A stretch of 64,000 nt of DNA from Calothrix sp. PCC 7507. GTDB lineage: Bacteria; Cyanobacteriota; Cyanobacteriia; Cyanobacteriales; Nostocaceae. Under the pieces are notes generated by a model, which did not search any database, was not told the origin of the DNA, and saw nothing but the letters and a program-made list of their open reading frames with translations. This document shows positions 44,783 to 56,033 of this stretch, piece after piece (the first letter of the stretch is position 1; each line of letters opens with the position of its first letter). The DNA lies in contig NC_019682.1 of NCBI RefSeq assembly GCF_000316575.1, positions 2,292,001-2,356,000 on the forward strand, read 5' to 3'. The position numbers and the translations under genes were made by a program.

Positions 44783-45478
44783 CTATTTAGCAAGACCATG
44801 TTCTAAAGCAAACCGAACTAACTCTGTACGGCTATTTGTACCAGTTTTACTAAACAAACGACTAACGTACTTTTCTACATTACGGACACTAGTTTCTAGG
44901 CGACGAGCGATTTCTTTGTTCATCAACCCTTCCGCTACCAAGTTCAAAACACTTTGTTCTCTGGGAGTCAAGTCAATTTTAAAAGGTGCTGGTGATTGAG
45001 AAATTGCATTTCGTTGTGTTAACAGCGCTTTAATTTGAGCAATTTGATGGGCTAGTTCAGCAATATCTGGGGTTTCGCCCTCTTCACCTGTAGTTTGAGA
45101 CTTGGCATTGCGACGAGTGAGTAAGTTTTCCACGATCGCAATTAATTCATCTGGATCGAAAGGCTTTGGTAGATAAGCATCAACACCAGCTTGATAACCC
45201 TGGATGCGATCGCCTGTCATACCCTTAGCAGTTAAAAATACTACCGGGAGCGCTTGGAACCGGGGATCTTCTCGGAGTTGCTTAAGAAATTGATAGCCAT
45301 CCATCTGGGGCATCATAACATCAGAAATCACTAAATCAGGTGTATTTTGCTGCATCAAATCCCAGCCCTCACGGGCGTTACTGGCGACTTGAACGCTGAA
45401 ACCGCTTTCTTGTAAATAGTCTTTCACGGCTTCCCGCAATCCCGGTTCGTCATCTACCAGTAACAGTTGTGCTGACAT
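44783..45478 (-). CDS. NarL-family response regulator, Rre1/Ycf29-like (231 aa)
   Basis: The receiver domain (1-120) has the acidic pair DD9-10, the phospho-acceptor Asp53 (LVISDVMMPQMDGYQFL), Thr in VVFLTAKG and Lys in YLPKPFDP. A linker of about 45 residues follows. The C-terminal LuxR-type helix-turn-helix is LTPREQSVLNLVAEGLMNKEIARRLETSVRNVEKYVSRLFSKTGTNSRTELVRFAL. The length and the receiver sequence (DEPGLREAVKDYLQESGF, MTGDRIQGYQAGVDAYLPKPFDPDELIAIVENLL) match the cyanobacterial Rre1/Ycf29 group, which regulates stress genes. No histidine kinase is nearby, as usual for Rre1. The symbol is left blank because the match is from memory. Confidence 0.88.
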   Translation of the reverse strand: MSAQLLLVDDEPGLREAVKDYLQESGFSVQVASNAREGWDLMQQNTPDLVISDVMMPQMDGYQFLKQLREDPRFQALPVVFLTAKGMTGDRIQGYQAGVDAYLPKPFDPDELIAIVENLLTRRNAKSQTTGEEGETPDIAELAHQIAQIKALLTQRNAISQSPAPFKIDLTPREQSVLNLVAEGLMNKEIARRLETSVRNVEKYVSRLFSKTGTNSRTELVRFALEHGLAK

Positions 45479-45653
45479 GGAAAATTTCCTGAAGTTTACC
45501 TACCTCCAATTTAGCGAAAGTTTGTAGGCATTGAACATTACGAAGGACGGAAGTGGGGGAATTGGTAATCAAAGAAGTCAAGAGTCAAGAGTCAAGAGGT
45601 AGTTCTTCCCCACTCTCCCTGCTCCCTGCCCCCTGCTCCCTGCCCCCTGCCCC

Positions 45654-46622
45654 TTATAGCCATTCAATAATCTTTGCTGTTTCTGGAAGCTTGGCATCGC
45701 TTTGCCCGCGGTAACGTGCTTTGGCAGTAAACAAAGCGATGGGGGTATTTAATAAGTCTACAAGAGTGGCTTGACCGGCGATCGCCTTGAGACTATTTTT
45801 AGGCACTTCTTTGACTAACCAACGCGCCAAACGATAGCAATATTCTTTCGGTGTCAGCCTTGGCATTAAATCCACACCGTGCAGTTCGTGCAGATAGCGA
45901 TTTGAGCGCCCATAGCGCCGCCATTGACTTTCCAGTTCCTGGAATGTGGCACGGTGACGATGTTGGACAATGGCATCTGGGGCAAATTCCAGCCGTCCAA
46001 TGTTTGCATTGAGAATTCGCCAACAGATGTCTGCATCACCACCAGTAGTCAGATAGGGACGAAATAAACCCACTTTTTCTAAGGCGATGCGTCGAATGGC
46101 TAAATTAGCAGTTTGACCGTAGGCGCAGAAGGGATGAGCCAGAGTGTGCTTTTGTGATAGGGTGTCTTGGATCTGGGCTTGTCGTTCTAGCAGGCTTTTA
46201 CCTGGTAGACCCGTAATTTCACCTACAACAATTACCACTTCAGAGTTAATTAAAGGCTTGACTAATGATTCTAGCCATTGTGGTTGGGGACGACAATCAG
46301 CGTCAGTAAAAGCCACAACTTCACCTATAGCAGCACGAATACCAGTGTTGCGGGCTGCGTAGGAGCTTTGAATTTGATTTTCGCTTAAGGGACAAATTGT
46401 GATGGGGTGAACTTTAGCAGCTGTTTGCAGAAGTGTGAGCGTGCGATCGCTACTTTTATTATCCACCAACAAATACTCTACCCGGTCTTGAGGATAAGTT
46501 TGAGACAACAAACAAGAAATTAAATCTGGTAAATCTGCCTCACCATTATAGACAGGCACAACTACCGACACCATTGGCAAAAGGCTGTTGCTGGCAGTTA
46601 CATCAACTGACTGATGATTCAT
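45654..46622 (-). CDS. Glycosyltransferase family 2 protein (322 aa)
   Basis: A GT-A fold transferase: VSVVVPVYNGEADLPDLISCLLSQTYP (18-44), LLVDNKSSDRT (53-63), AARNTGIRAAIGEVVAFTDADCRPQPQWL with the DAD metal motif near 109-111, and GGDADICWRI in the acceptor/catalytic region. This pattern fits GT2 enzymes of the mycofactocin/EpsH type. The C-terminal basic helical part may touch the membrane. It lies alone, with its start 420 bp from the divergent M24 peptidase gene, so its pathway is unclear. The stop is followed by a gcccctgctccctgc-type repeat tract. Confidence 0.88.
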   Translation of the reverse strand: MNHQSVDVTASNSLLPMVSVVVPVYNGEADLPDLISCLLSQTYPQDRVEYLLVDNKSSDRTLTLLQTAAKVHPITICPLSENQIQSSYAARNTGIRAAIGEVVAFTDADCRPQPQWLESLVKPLINSEVVIVVGEITGLPGKSLLERQAQIQDTLSQKHTLAHPFCAYGQTANLAIRRIALEKVGLFRPYLTTGGDADICWRILNANIGRLEFAPDAIVQHRHRATFQELESQWRRYGRSNRYLHELHGVDLMPRLTPKEYCYRLARWLVKEVPKNSLKAIAGQATLVDLLNTPIALFTAKARYRGQSDAKLPETAKIIEWL

Positions 46623-47042
46623 AAGTTTGAGATTTTGGATCTGGGATTACTAATTAGTATTCCCAATCCGAAATCCTAAAATTGCCTTTCTACGAGAGGC
46701 AGGGCTGATTCATCCAAAAAGGTATGTATTTTGTCAATAGCATTGGCGATAAATATTAGGGCAAAAGTCATGAATTGTTGACCATTTTGATGCCTAAGAT
46801 TGAATGCCTTGCTTATTTTTCATGTCCTGAACCCTTTATTTTTAAAGCCTTTGAGGGAATGAATCATCCCTGCCCTAGAATAGTGACGGCAGTCCTTCAG
46901 GTAAACAATAGGTCGAAACCTCTATAGGACTACTATTTGATTTTTGAACAGCCTCTCAGATCTATTTACGTTAATTGTAAAATCCAGTAAAGACTCTCCC
47001 AAATTTTCTAACTCAATTTTAATAAAAGCTAAGTTTCTATTT
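46623..47042. other. Divergent intergenic region with a palindrome
   Basis: GGGATTACTAATTAGTATTC plus CC (46643-46664) is a 22-bp palindrome with one mismatch, nested in a larger tttggat / atccgaaat repeat. It lies just upstream of the glycosyltransferase start. The rest is AT-rich; no gene is supported. Confidence 0.55.
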
Positions 47043-48425
47043 ATGGTTATCGAAAAAACTTCTAGTTCTCTGGTTGATATTCTATGCCAAAGGCGACAAA
47101 AACTAGCCACCCTGATTGATTTTCCTGTGATTCTGTGGTCTGGAAGCAGTAATCCGCGAAATTTCCCAGCCAATCACTTTCCTTATCGTGCTAGCAGTCA
47201 CTTCCTGTATTTTGCCGGACTCCCATTACCAAATGTAGCAATTCACTTAGAAGCAGGCAATTTGGTATTATTCATGGATGATCCTGCACCCAGCAGCGCC
47301 CTTTGGCACGGAGAAACCCCCAAACGGGAAGAAATAGCTGAGAAGATTGGGGCGAATGCAGCTAGACCAATGGCAGAATTAGAGTCTTGGGTAGAAGGTG
47401 CAGCCACCATTGCTGTACAGGATGCAGCTACTTGGACACAGCAGTCACAGCTATTGAATAGATGGGTTTTACCGCAAAATCCACCCCAAGGAATTGACTT
47501 AGACTTAGCCAAAGCAGTTATTTCCTTACGCCTCACCCACGATGATGCTGCATTAACTGAGTTACGCCAAGCCGCTGCTGTCACTGTAGCCGCCCACAAA
47601 GCTGGTATGGCAGCTACACTTAACGCCAAAATAGAAGCAGCAGTGCGGGCGGCGATGGAAGGTGCGATCCTTTCCCACAACATGACTACTTCCTATAACA
47701 GTATTGTCACTGTCCACGGCGAAGTTTTACATAACGAGCATTATCACCATCCATTACAACCAGGTGATTTAATACTTGCTGATGTCGGTGCTGAAACTGA
47801 TACGGGTTGGGCTGCTGATGTCACCCGGACTTGGCCTGTTTCCGGCAAATTCTCATCTACCCAAAGAGATATTTATAATTTGGTGCTAGCGGCTCATGAT
47901 GCTTGTATTGCGAAGATTCGCCCCGGTATCGAGTATGCAGATATTCATCTATTAGCCGCAACCGTCATTGCCGAAGGTTTAGTAGACTTAGGCATTTTAC
48001 AAGGGAATCCCCAAGATTTAGTTGCAATTGATGCCCATGCTTTGTTTTTCCCCCACGGTATAGGTCATTTACTCGGTTTAGATGTCCATGATATGGAAGA
48101 CTTGGGTGATTTAGCAGGGTATGAAGAGGGTAGGAAAAGAAGCGATCGCTTTGGCTTAGGCTACCTGCGTTTAAATCGCCCTCTACGTCCAGGAATGCTA
48201 GTCACCATTGAACCGGGTTTTTATCAAGTACCAGCAATTTTAAATGATGCTAATCTGCGCTCCAAATATGAGAATGTAGTGAATTGGCAGCGTTTATCTG
48301 AATTTGCTGATGTCCGAGGAATCCGCATTGAAGATGATGTTTTAGTTACCGCAGAAGGTAGCGAAATTTTAACAGCAGCATTACCAAATACTGCCGATAG
48401 TGTAGAAAATCTAGTTAATTCGTAA
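47043..48425 (+). CDS. M24-family metallopeptidase, Xaa-Pro aminopeptidase-like (460 aa)
   Basis: The N-terminal half is an aminopeptidase-P type domain (LATLIDFPVILWSGSSNPRNFPANHFPYRASSHFLYFAGLPLPNVAIHLEAG). The C-terminal half is the pita-bread fold with metal ligands in DVGAETDTGWAADVTRTWP (two Asp), HGIGHLLGLDVHD (His), TIEPGFY (Glu) and IEDDVLV (Glu). Such enzymes remove N-terminal residues before proline. The frame is open from 46944, but those extra residues are of poor composition and the ATG at 47043 (MVIEKTSSS) is the better start. The 3' end overlaps the small converging gene by 11 bp. Confidence 0.9.
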   Translation: MVIEKTSSSLVDILCQRRQKLATLIDFPVILWSGSSNPRNFPANHFPYRASSHFLYFAGLPLPNVAIHLEAGNLVLFMDDPAPSSALWHGETPKREEIAEKIGANAARPMAELESWVEGAATIAVQDAATWTQQSQLLNRWVLPQNPPQGIDLDLAKAVISLRLTHDDAALTELRQAAAVTVAAHKAGMAATLNAKIEAAVRAAMEGAILSHNMTTSYNSIVTVHGEVLHNEHYHHPLQPGDLILADVGAETDTGWAADVTRTWPVSGKFSSTQRDIYNLVLAAHDACIAKIRPGIEYADIHLLAATVIAEGLVDLGILQGNPQDLVAIDAHALFFPHGIGHLLGLDVHDMEDLGDLAGYEEGRKRSDRFGLGYLRLNRPLRPGMLVTIEPGFYQVPAILNDANLRSKYENVVNWQRLSEFADVRGIRIEDDVLVTAEGSEILTAALPNTADSVENLVNS

Positions 48426-48648
48426 TTGAGCCTTTGCGTGAGACTAAATCCCCAGCTAAATATAAATCTAGATTACTAGCAAAATCCCCTGGTGCATCAA
48501 TTTTGATTTGTTTCAATTTTGGCATAAAAATAGGTTTTGACAGATGTTGTTTAGATTGGGCAAAATCTTTGATTAAAATATATAGCTCATCTAGATATTC
48601 TTCATTTAGATTATTAATTTCAGCTTGAATTCTGTCTTTTGCAGTCAT
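48415..48648 (-). CDS. Possible orphan antitoxin-like small protein (77 aa)
   Basis: From the ATG at 48648 (preceded by AGGAAAGG, a good ribosome binding site) the product begins MTAKDRIQAEINNLNEEYLDELYILIKDFAQSK. This helical start, followed by a linker and a short hydrophobic end, resembles small antitoxin-type proteins of the DUF2281/VapB-like sort in cyanobacteria. No toxin gene is adjacent: downstream is the end of the converging peptidase gene, which it overlaps by 11 bp. The frame is open upstream to 48717 but that part lacks a good start. The assignment is tentative. Confidence 0.5.
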   Translation of the reverse strand: MTAKDRIQAEINNLNEEYLDELYILIKDFAQSKQHLSKPIFMPKLKQIKIDAPGDFASNLDLYLAGDLVSRKGSITN

Positions 48649-48803
48649 TTTTACCTTTCCTGTTAATACCATCTTCATTTTAACTTTTAGGGATAGCCAA
48701 AGAGCGATCGCTATCACTCTTCATCTGTCTACGATGCCTTGCTAACTAGAACTGAAAAGCAATAGTATCTTTAAGTTGTGATATCTAAAATAATTCTAAA
48801 TTC

Positions 48804-49295
48804 ATGAGCAAAAACCCCATAAGATTACTACTGAGCGGAGTTATTGTCAGTTTAGGACTACTACCATTGTTAGCTCAAGCACAGCAACAGCAGCCGGTTT
48901 CTGATACCCAAGTGGCAGCGATGGTAGAGGCGTTGCGACAGGCTGCACCCCAGACAAAAAAACCCAACAGTGGATTTTATAGCGAATGGCAGGTTAAACC
49001 AGAAACCCTTAAAGGTTGGTCAAAAACTTGTCTCAAAAAAACGCTAACACCTACAGAGTTTGAAAATAACCCGGCGATCGCCCGCCAAGTTGTATCCTGC
49101 ATTACCCGTCGTGAATTAACTAATCAATTCCGCGCCACCAACAATAATGAAATTGCATCCGTACGCGGCGCAGCTTGTTGGTGGATGACTGGTAGCTATA
49201 AAGGTTGTGACAAAGGCTTCACCGCTGAGTATGTGCAAAAAGTTGTCCGTTTTTACCAACAACAGCGTTCAAAACCAGCAGCAACGCGATCATAA
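48804..49295 (+). CDS. Exported hypothetical protein (163 aa)
   Basis: A signal peptide is evident (MSKNPIRLLLSGVIVSLGLLPLLAQAQQQQ, cleavage near AQA). The mature part has a Q-rich start, then a compact domain with conserved-looking cysteines (WSKTCLKKTLTPTEFENNPAIARQVVSCITRRELTNQFRATNNNEIASVRGAACWWMTGSYKGCDKGF), four cysteines that could make two disulfides. I do not recognise a family. It is likely periplasmic. It is a stand-alone gene with a normal start. Confidence 0.75.
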   Translation: MSKNPIRLLLSGVIVSLGLLPLLAQAQQQQPVSDTQVAAMVEALRQAAPQTKKPNSGFYSEWQVKPETLKGWSKTCLKKTLTPTEFENNPAIARQVVSCITRRELTNQFRATNNNEIASVRGAACWWMTGSYKGCDKGFTAEYVQKVVRFYQQQRSKPAATRS

Positions 49296-49621
49296 AACAA
49301 TATTCAGAAATCAAAGGCAACAGTGGAATAAATAGCCCCCGTACGAAGTTAACCCTTCGACTTCGCTCAGGGTTAAAGCCAAGCGGAGTCGAGGCTTTAA
49401 GCAAAAAAATCAATATATTGCAGTTGCAGTTTCACCCCGCCCGTAAGTGGCGTGGAATCCTTGTCCTTATTGCCTATTGCCTTTCATTAATCACCAACAT
49501 CGCTCTACAGAGGGAGGAACACCCTCAAGTAATTACTTAATATTCACAGGTATACTAGTATCCTTTTTTCGGTAAAATTGAAATATTAAGATTAATTTCA
49601 GCCGTTTTACTATAAAAAACA
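49296..49621. other. Intergenic region with a hairpin repeat
   Basis: TTAACCC (49349-49355) and GGGTTAA (49370-49376) flank CTTCGACTTCGCTC, a common cyanobacterial repeat. The remainder is ordinary upstream DNA of the amidase gene. Confidence 0.6.
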
Positions 49622-50509
49622 ATGAGGTTTAGGGACTGGGCTACCAGAATTATACTAATTTCGATGTTGTTAATTGGTCTAGCAATTGCCCTATTTATTG
49701 GGGAAGCCGCAAAACTGCAAAATCAGATAGCAACATCAAATCCAGGGGCTATGGACTGGAGTCAATATCCACCAGTGCAATTCCAATCAGCAAAAACTCA
49801 AGATAGGGAAGCGAAAAAAGTCCCTAAATCCCCAGTCAAACCTAAATCTCCAGTTAAAAATAATCAACCTACAGTTAGGTATAGAACTACTACAGCTTTT
49901 GCACAGTATAGACCTAGATATGAAATTGCCAAGGTAGACCCCAGCAACTATGGGGAGCGGTATGGTAGAGATGCTAATGGCTTACCTCTCAACAATGAAC
50001 CGATTGTAGTGATTCATGAAACTAGTAATTCAGCCTCAAGTGCTGTTAATTTTTTTCAAACGCCTCATACTGATGAAAGTGTTCAAGCAAGTTATCATTC
50101 TTTGATTAAGCTAGATGGGACAGTTGTGTATCTAGTCCCACCAGATAAGCGAGCCTTTGGGGCTGGTAACTCAGTTTTTGTGGGTTCTAAGGGTACTGAG
50201 ACTGTGCAGACTAATCCCGGTTTACCGCCGTCTGTGAATAATTTTGCTTATCACGTTTCTCTAGAAACGCCTCCAGATGCTTGGGGAATTAACAATATCC
50301 AAAGTCATAGCGGTTACACAGAAGCACAGTATAATTCCTTAGCTTGGTTACTTGCTCAAAGTCAAATTCCGATTGAGCGGTTCACTACCCACAAAGCAGT
50401 AGACCGCTCAGGTAAAAAAGTTGACCCACTAAGTTTTGACGCCAACAAGTTCTTAAACTTAATGCGTGCTTTTCGTCAAGCTGTACCAATTAATCGGGCA
50501 CAACAATAA
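49622..50509 (+). CDS. N-acetylmuramoyl-L-alanine amidase, AmiD/PGRP-like (295 aa)
   Basis: The protein begins with a membrane anchor or signal (residues about 8-27, TRIILISMLLIGLAIALFI), followed by a proline/lysine-rich linker (about 55-85). The catalytic domain (about 115-290) is Amidase_2/PGRP-like: VVIHETSNSASSAVNFF with the first zinc His (H132), QASYHSLIKLDGTVVYLVPPDKRAFGAGNS with the second His, and TTHKAVDRSGKKVDP with the third. Such enzymes cut the amide bond between muramic acid and the peptide in peptidoglycan. It would face the periplasm. Confidence 0.88.
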   Translation: MRFRDWATRIILISMLLIGLAIALFIGEAAKLQNQIATSNPGAMDWSQYPPVQFQSAKTQDREAKKVPKSPVKPKSPVKNNQPTVRYRTTTAFAQYRPRYEIAKVDPSNYGERYGRDANGLPLNNEPIVVIHETSNSASSAVNFFQTPHTDESVQASYHSLIKLDGTVVYLVPPDKRAFGAGNSVFVGSKGTETVQTNPGLPPSVNNFAYHVSLETPPDAWGINNIQSHSGYTEAQYNSLAWLLAQSQIPIERFTTHKAVDRSGKKVDPLSFDANKFLNLMRAFRQAVPINRAQQ

Positions 50510-50586
50510 TGTTATGTTGCCTAGAAAATTTGATCTTTTCGTTGAGGTGGGGAGAATGATAAATCCTCAATCCCCAATTACCTCAA

Positions 50587-52380
50587 CTACTTGCTAAAGC
50601 TGTAGATTTGCTGCTTCTCCAGGCGATCGCTGATTGATGATGGTAGTGTATCCATAGAGAAAGTCTGGCGATCTAGCTGGACTTGCAAATTGCTTAGGGG
50701 ATCGCAACCAGCAGAAATCAGAAATTCTAGCTTCTGCATGTAAGGTAACGTGGCTAGATCGTCCAAAATCTGGAAGATGGCTTCTAAGTAAGGATGGCCA
50801 CTCTGCTTGTACCAATCACAGGCAGCAACTTTTGGTTGATCAAAACCTAAGTGTACCGTCAAAGATGGTTTATCAAATAGAGCGATCGCTAACGGACGTG
50901 CTTCTTCTTGTAATAATAAATCATGAGTTTTGGCGAAATGTCGCAGTTTTTCTAAACGCTCATAGCGCTTTGTCACCAATTGCGGGTCATCTTGCCAATG
51001 AATCGCCACTGTCACTAGATAAGTTTGTAACAGCATGTGACCCAGCTTTTTCGCCTTGGTAGCTAGGTAATAAGAATTGTGATCATTCGCTTCAATCAGC
51101 AGTGGTAGGCGATCGACAACTTCCAAACCGTAGCCTTTGACCCCAGCAATTTTACGGGGATTATTAGTAATCAAGCGAATTTTCTTTACACCCAAGTCCA
51201 TGAGCATTTGTGCGCCCATACCGTAGTCTCGCAAGTCAGCAGGAAATCCTAAGCGCTCATTCGCCTCTACTGTATCCAGCCCCATATCCTGCAAAGAGTA
51301 GGCTTTTAGTTTATTAACCAAGCCAATCCCTCGCCCTTCTTGACGCAGGTAAACGACGATACCTTGACCAGCATTTTCAATCATTTTTAGTGCCGATTGC
51401 AGTTGCATCCGACAGTCGCAGCGCAAAGAACCCAAAGCATCACCAGTCAAACATTCTGAGTGCATCCGCACTATGACTGGTTCATCAACAAAATTAGCGG
51501 GATCTCCTTTAACAATTGCTACATGTTCAGAATTATCTACTGTGTGGCGATAAGCGTAGATTTTGAAATGACCGAATTGGGTTGGTAATTCGGCAATGCT
51601 TTCGCGGATAACCAGGCGATCGTGCTGTAGGCGATAACTAATTAAATCCGCAATACTAATAATTTTTAGTTTGTGATTCTTGGCATACTTGATTAATTGA
51701 GGCAACCTTGCCATTGAACCATCAGGGTTTTGAATTTCACAAATTACCCCAGCTGGGTATAGCCCTGCTAGTCGAGATAAATCAACAGCAGCCTCTGTAT
51801 GTCCGGCGCGTTTGAGTACGCCTCCAGCCTTGGCTCGAATCGGGAAAATATGACCAGGACGGCGCAAATCGGTGGGTTTTGTCGCTGGGTTGAGAGCTAC
51901 TTGAATAGTACGGGCGCGATCGTCTGCGGAGATGCCTGTACTTACACCTAATTCCGGCCCCGCGTCAATACTAACGGTGAAAGCAGTCTGGTTAGTGTCT
52001 GTAATGTTGCTCACCATCAGTGGTAAGTCTAGTTCATCCAGGCGATCGCCTGTCATCGCTAGACAAATTAGCCCCCTCGCTTCCACCGCCATAAAATTTA
52101 TGGTGTCGGGGGTGGCAAATTGAGCAGCACAAATCAAGTCACCTTCATTTTCTCGATTTTCGTCATCTACTACTACGATAGTGCGTCCGGCTTTCAGGTC
52201 TGCCAAAGCAGCATCAATCGAATCAAATTGAAAAGTTGCGGTCGAGGAGTCAGCACTGTTGACTCCTTCCCCTACAAGATCCGCTTGCTCGCCAGAGTTG
52301 AGGGGAGTGGAGTGAGACTTCTGTCTAGTCTTAGGCTTTGACACAGAGAGTTTCCAATCAAAAGTTAATTTTTTTAACAA
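50587..52380 (-). CDS. ribBA: Bifunctional 3,4-dihydroxy-2-butanone 4-phosphate synthase / GTP cyclohydrolase II (597 aa)
   Basis: Both enzymes start riboflavin synthesis. The N-terminal RibB part (about 55-250) has VVVDDENRENEGDLICAA and GHTEAAVDLSRLAGLYPAGVICE. The RibA part (about 255-440) has the zinc site ECLTGDALGSLRCDCRMQL and the GTP-binding YLRQEGRGIGLVNKLKAYSLQD. A C-terminal extension of about 150 residues beyond the usual bacterial RibBA, and an N-terminal linker of about 50 Ser/Thr-rich residues, are seen in cyanobacterial versions. I looked for an FMN riboswitch upstream (52381-52786) and saw none. Confidence 0.94.
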   Translation of the reverse strand: MLKKLTFDWKLSVSKPKTRQKSHSTPLNSGEQADLVGEGVNSADSSTATFQFDSIDAALADLKAGRTIVVVDDENRENEGDLICAAQFATPDTINFMAVEARGLICLAMTGDRLDELDLPLMVSNITDTNQTAFTVSIDAGPELGVSTGISADDRARTIQVALNPATKPTDLRRPGHIFPIRAKAGGVLKRAGHTEAAVDLSRLAGLYPAGVICEIQNPDGSMARLPQLIKYAKNHKLKIISIADLISYRLQHDRLVIRESIAELPTQFGHFKIYAYRHTVDNSEHVAIVKGDPANFVDEPVIVRMHSECLTGDALGSLRCDCRMQLQSALKMIENAGQGIVVYLRQEGRGIGLVNKLKAYSLQDMGLDTVEANERLGFPADLRDYGMGAQMLMDLGVKKIRLITNNPRKIAGVKGYGLEVVDRLPLLIEANDHNSYYLATKAKKLGHMLLQTYLVTVAIHWQDDPQLVTKRYERLEKLRHFAKTHDLLLQEEARPLAIALFDKPSLTVHLGFDQPKVAACDWYKQSGHPYLEAIFQILDDLATLPYMQKLEFLISAGCDPLSNLQVQLDRQTFSMDTLPSSISDRLEKQQIYSFSK

Positions 52381-52786
52381 TTTCTTCTTTTTAGATTGTA
52401 GCTCGTTTATTAGGCAGAGAGTACACTAGCAATGATTTGTTGACATGACAAAATTTTTGGGGATTGAGGAACTATTAATCGCCATACTTAGTAAGGACGC
52501 ATTGAGACATCATAGTGAGGGGGTTAGAGACAAGCACAGTTCCCGTTGATTGCAATCATCCGTTAGCGACTAAGGAGCGCGTCATCTGTACCCATAAGGT
52601 AGCAAGAGCGTCTTCAACAGGAGGAAGAGCAGCGGTAATGTCTCAAATATTTATTTTTGGTCATAAATTTAGTTGCTAGTATCCTTTATCTGCGAGGCTA
52701 TTCTTTCCCTCCTGAAGGGACTTGGTCACTGATATGTTGATAGCTGATAAATAATTAAACAATCATCGGATAAGGATTTCATAATC
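52381..52786. other. ribBA-argC divergent intergenic region
   Basis: A 406-bp region serving both divergent genes. I see no repeat, riboswitch or hairpin that I can support; the sequence is mixed composition with AT-rich ends. Confidence 0.5.
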
Positions 52787-53845
52787 ATGGGCAAATTTAG
52801 ACGCGTACCCGTTGGGATTGTTGGCGCGTCAGGCTATGGCGGAGTGCAGCTAGTGCGACTATTGATGGATCATCCGGAAGTCGAACTTGTTTATTTAGGT
52901 GGTGAAAGTAGTATAGGCAGACCATTTGCGGATCTTTATCCGCATCTGGCTCATGCAGTTAAATTACTCATCGAGGCGATAGAGCCAGAAGTCATTGCTA
53001 ATCGCTGTGAAGTTGTGTTTCTGTGTTTACCAAATGGTCTAGCTTGCCAAATCGCGCCCAAACTCTTAGAGAAAGGATGTAAAGTTCTGGATTTGAGTGC
53101 GGACTATCGGTTTAGTGATTTAGCAACATACACCACATGGTATGGGATCGAGAGAAGCGATCGCGCCACAGCAGCGACAGCAGTCTATGGATTACCAGAA
53201 CTTTACCGCGATCGCATCAGTGAAGCACAGCTAGTTGGTTGTCCAGGATGTTATCCCACCGCTAGTCTTTTAGCACTTTCACCACTCCTGAAGCAAGGCT
53301 TAATTGTGCCTGAAACCGCCATTATTGATGCCAAGTCCGGCACATCTGGCAGCAGAAGGCAACCTAAAGCCAATTCGTTGCTAGCTGAAGCTGACAACTC
53401 TCTAGCAGCCTACGGTGTCGCTCGTCACCGTCATACCCCGGAAATTGAGCAGGTTTGTAGCTTTCTTGCCGGGCACGAAGTCACAGTTCAATTTACACCA
53501 CACCTCATTCCTATGGTGCGCGGGATTTTAGCAACTGTATACGCTACACTGCGCGATCCAGGTCTAGTCCGAGATGACTTACTCACAATTTACACAGCCT
53601 TTTATCGCAACTCCCCTTGGGTAAAAGTTTGTGAAAGTGGCGTTTACCCCCAAACAAATTGGGCTAACGGTAGTAATATTTGTTACATTGGCATAGAGGT
53701 TGATCCGCGGACTGGTCGTGTGATTGTCATATCGGCTATTGATAACCTCGTCAAAGGACAAGCAGGTCAAGCGATTCAGTGTTTAAACCTCATGATGGGC
53801 TGGGATGAAACATTAGGGTTGCCCAGATTGGGGTTTTATCCGTAA
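52787..53845 (+). CDS. argC: N-acetyl-gamma-glutamyl-phosphate reductase (352 aa)
   Basis: ArgC reduces N-acetylglutamyl-phosphate to the semialdehyde with NADPH in arginine synthesis. The Rossmann start is [20 protein letters not shown] (7-26). The signature [10 protein letters not shown] places the catalytic Cys at 155, and HRHTPEIEQ carries the catalytic histidine region. [14 protein letters not shown] is also typical. The length of 352 is normal. A strong short-repeat tract follows the stop, separating it from the converging enolase gene. Confidence 0.96.
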   Translation: MGKFRRVPVGIVGASGYGGVQLVRLLMDHPEVELVYLGGESSIGRPFADLYPHLAHAVKLLIEAIEPEVIANRCEVVFLCLPNGLACQIAPKLLEKGCKVLDLSADYRFSDLATYTTWYGIERSDRATAATAVYGLPELYRDRISEAQLVGCPGCYPTASLLALSPLLKQGLIVPETAIIDAKSGTSGSRRQPKANSLLAEADNSLAAYGVARHRHTPEIEQVCSFLAGHEVTVQFTPHLIPMVRGILATVYATLRDPGLVRDDLLTIYTAFYRNSPWVKVCESGVYPQTNWANGSNICYIGIEVDPRTGRVIVISAIDNLVKGQAGQAIQCLNLMMGWDETLGLPRLGFYP

Positions 53846-54020
53846 TGGGGGACTGGGGATTGGGGATTGGGGATTGGGGATTGGGGACTGGGGATTGGGG
53901 ACTGGGGACTGGGGATTGGGGATTGGGGATTGGGGGCAATAGGCAATAGGCAATAGGTTATTATTTTCCTCCCTCATCTCCCCCTGCTCCCTCATCTCCC
54001 CTTGCCCCCTGCCCCCTCCC
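53846..54020. repeat. ggggactggggattgggg STRR tract
   Basis: Seven-base units (GGGGATT, GGGGACT) repeat about 14 times from 53849 to 53935, followed by GGCAATA units and a tctccccctgctccc tract. It fills the argC-eno gap where both genes converge. Confidence 0.95.
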
Positions 54021-54024
54021 TGCC

Positions 54025-55353
<1,329 letters not shown>

Positions 55354-55598
55354 CTACGGTTGATTGCATATAGTGCAGTGGCTTCACCCAATCGCTAGCA
55401 TAGGCGCTTACGGGACTATCTCCGCTGAGATTAAACAAGATTTCCAATGATGGAGTCAACTGAAGTATGAAGTCTGAAGTCTGAAATAAATTTAGTTGGG
55501 GATAGTGATGGAAGTCAGGAGTTGGGAGTTATTCCCTTATCTCCCCCACTCCGGCCTTCCCAATCTAAAATCGGTAAAGAAGCCTCAGGAATTTAATT

Positions 55599-56033
55599 AT
55601 GCGTTTACTGCACACAATGCTAAGAGTTGGCAATCTTGAAGAGTCTTTGAAATTCTACTGTGATGTCTTAGGGATGAAATTACTACGGCGAAAAGACTAT
55701 CCTGGGGGAGAATTTACCCTCGCTTTTGTGGGCTATGGTGACGAAAGTGACGAGGCGGTGATCGAACTAACCTACAACTGGGGTGTAGAAAAGTACGAAT
55801 TGGGTAATGCTTATGGTCATATTGCCCTGGGTGTTGATGATATTTACGCCACCTGTGAGGAGATCAGGAATCGTGGTAGTAAAGTAGTGCGGGAACCAGG
55901 GCCAATGAAACATGGTTCAACGGTCATCGCCTTTGTGGAAGATCCCGATGGGTATAAGATAGAACTCATTCAATTGGGTTCTCAAGGGTCAGCGGTTAAA
56001 CAAGAATCTGAGAAATTAGCCCCTACGCTGTAA
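55599..56033 (+). CDS. gloA: Lactoylglutathione lyase, glyoxalase I (144 aa)
   Basis: Glyoxalase I converts the methylglyoxal-glutathione adduct to S-lactoylglutathione, a detoxification step. The protein is a single-domain vicinal-oxygen-chelate fold: [47 protein letters not shown], then [38 protein letters not shown] and [13 protein letters not shown]. Metal ligands are His5, Glu in VIELTYN, His in YGHIALGV and Glu in KIELIQ. The length is normal. It stands alone between the enolase and clpB genes. Confidence 0.94.
   Translation: MRLLHTMLRVGNLEESLKFYCDVLGMKLLRRKDYPGGEFTLAFVGYGDESDEAVIELTYNWGVEKYELGNAYGHIALGVDDIYATCEEIRNRGSKVVREPGPMKHGSTVIAFVEDPDGYKIELIQLGSQGSAVKQESEKLAPTL

Noticed and set aside
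52381-52786. FMN riboswitch upstream of ribBA
   Set aside because: I looked for the RFN-element conserved blocks on the minus strand and found none.
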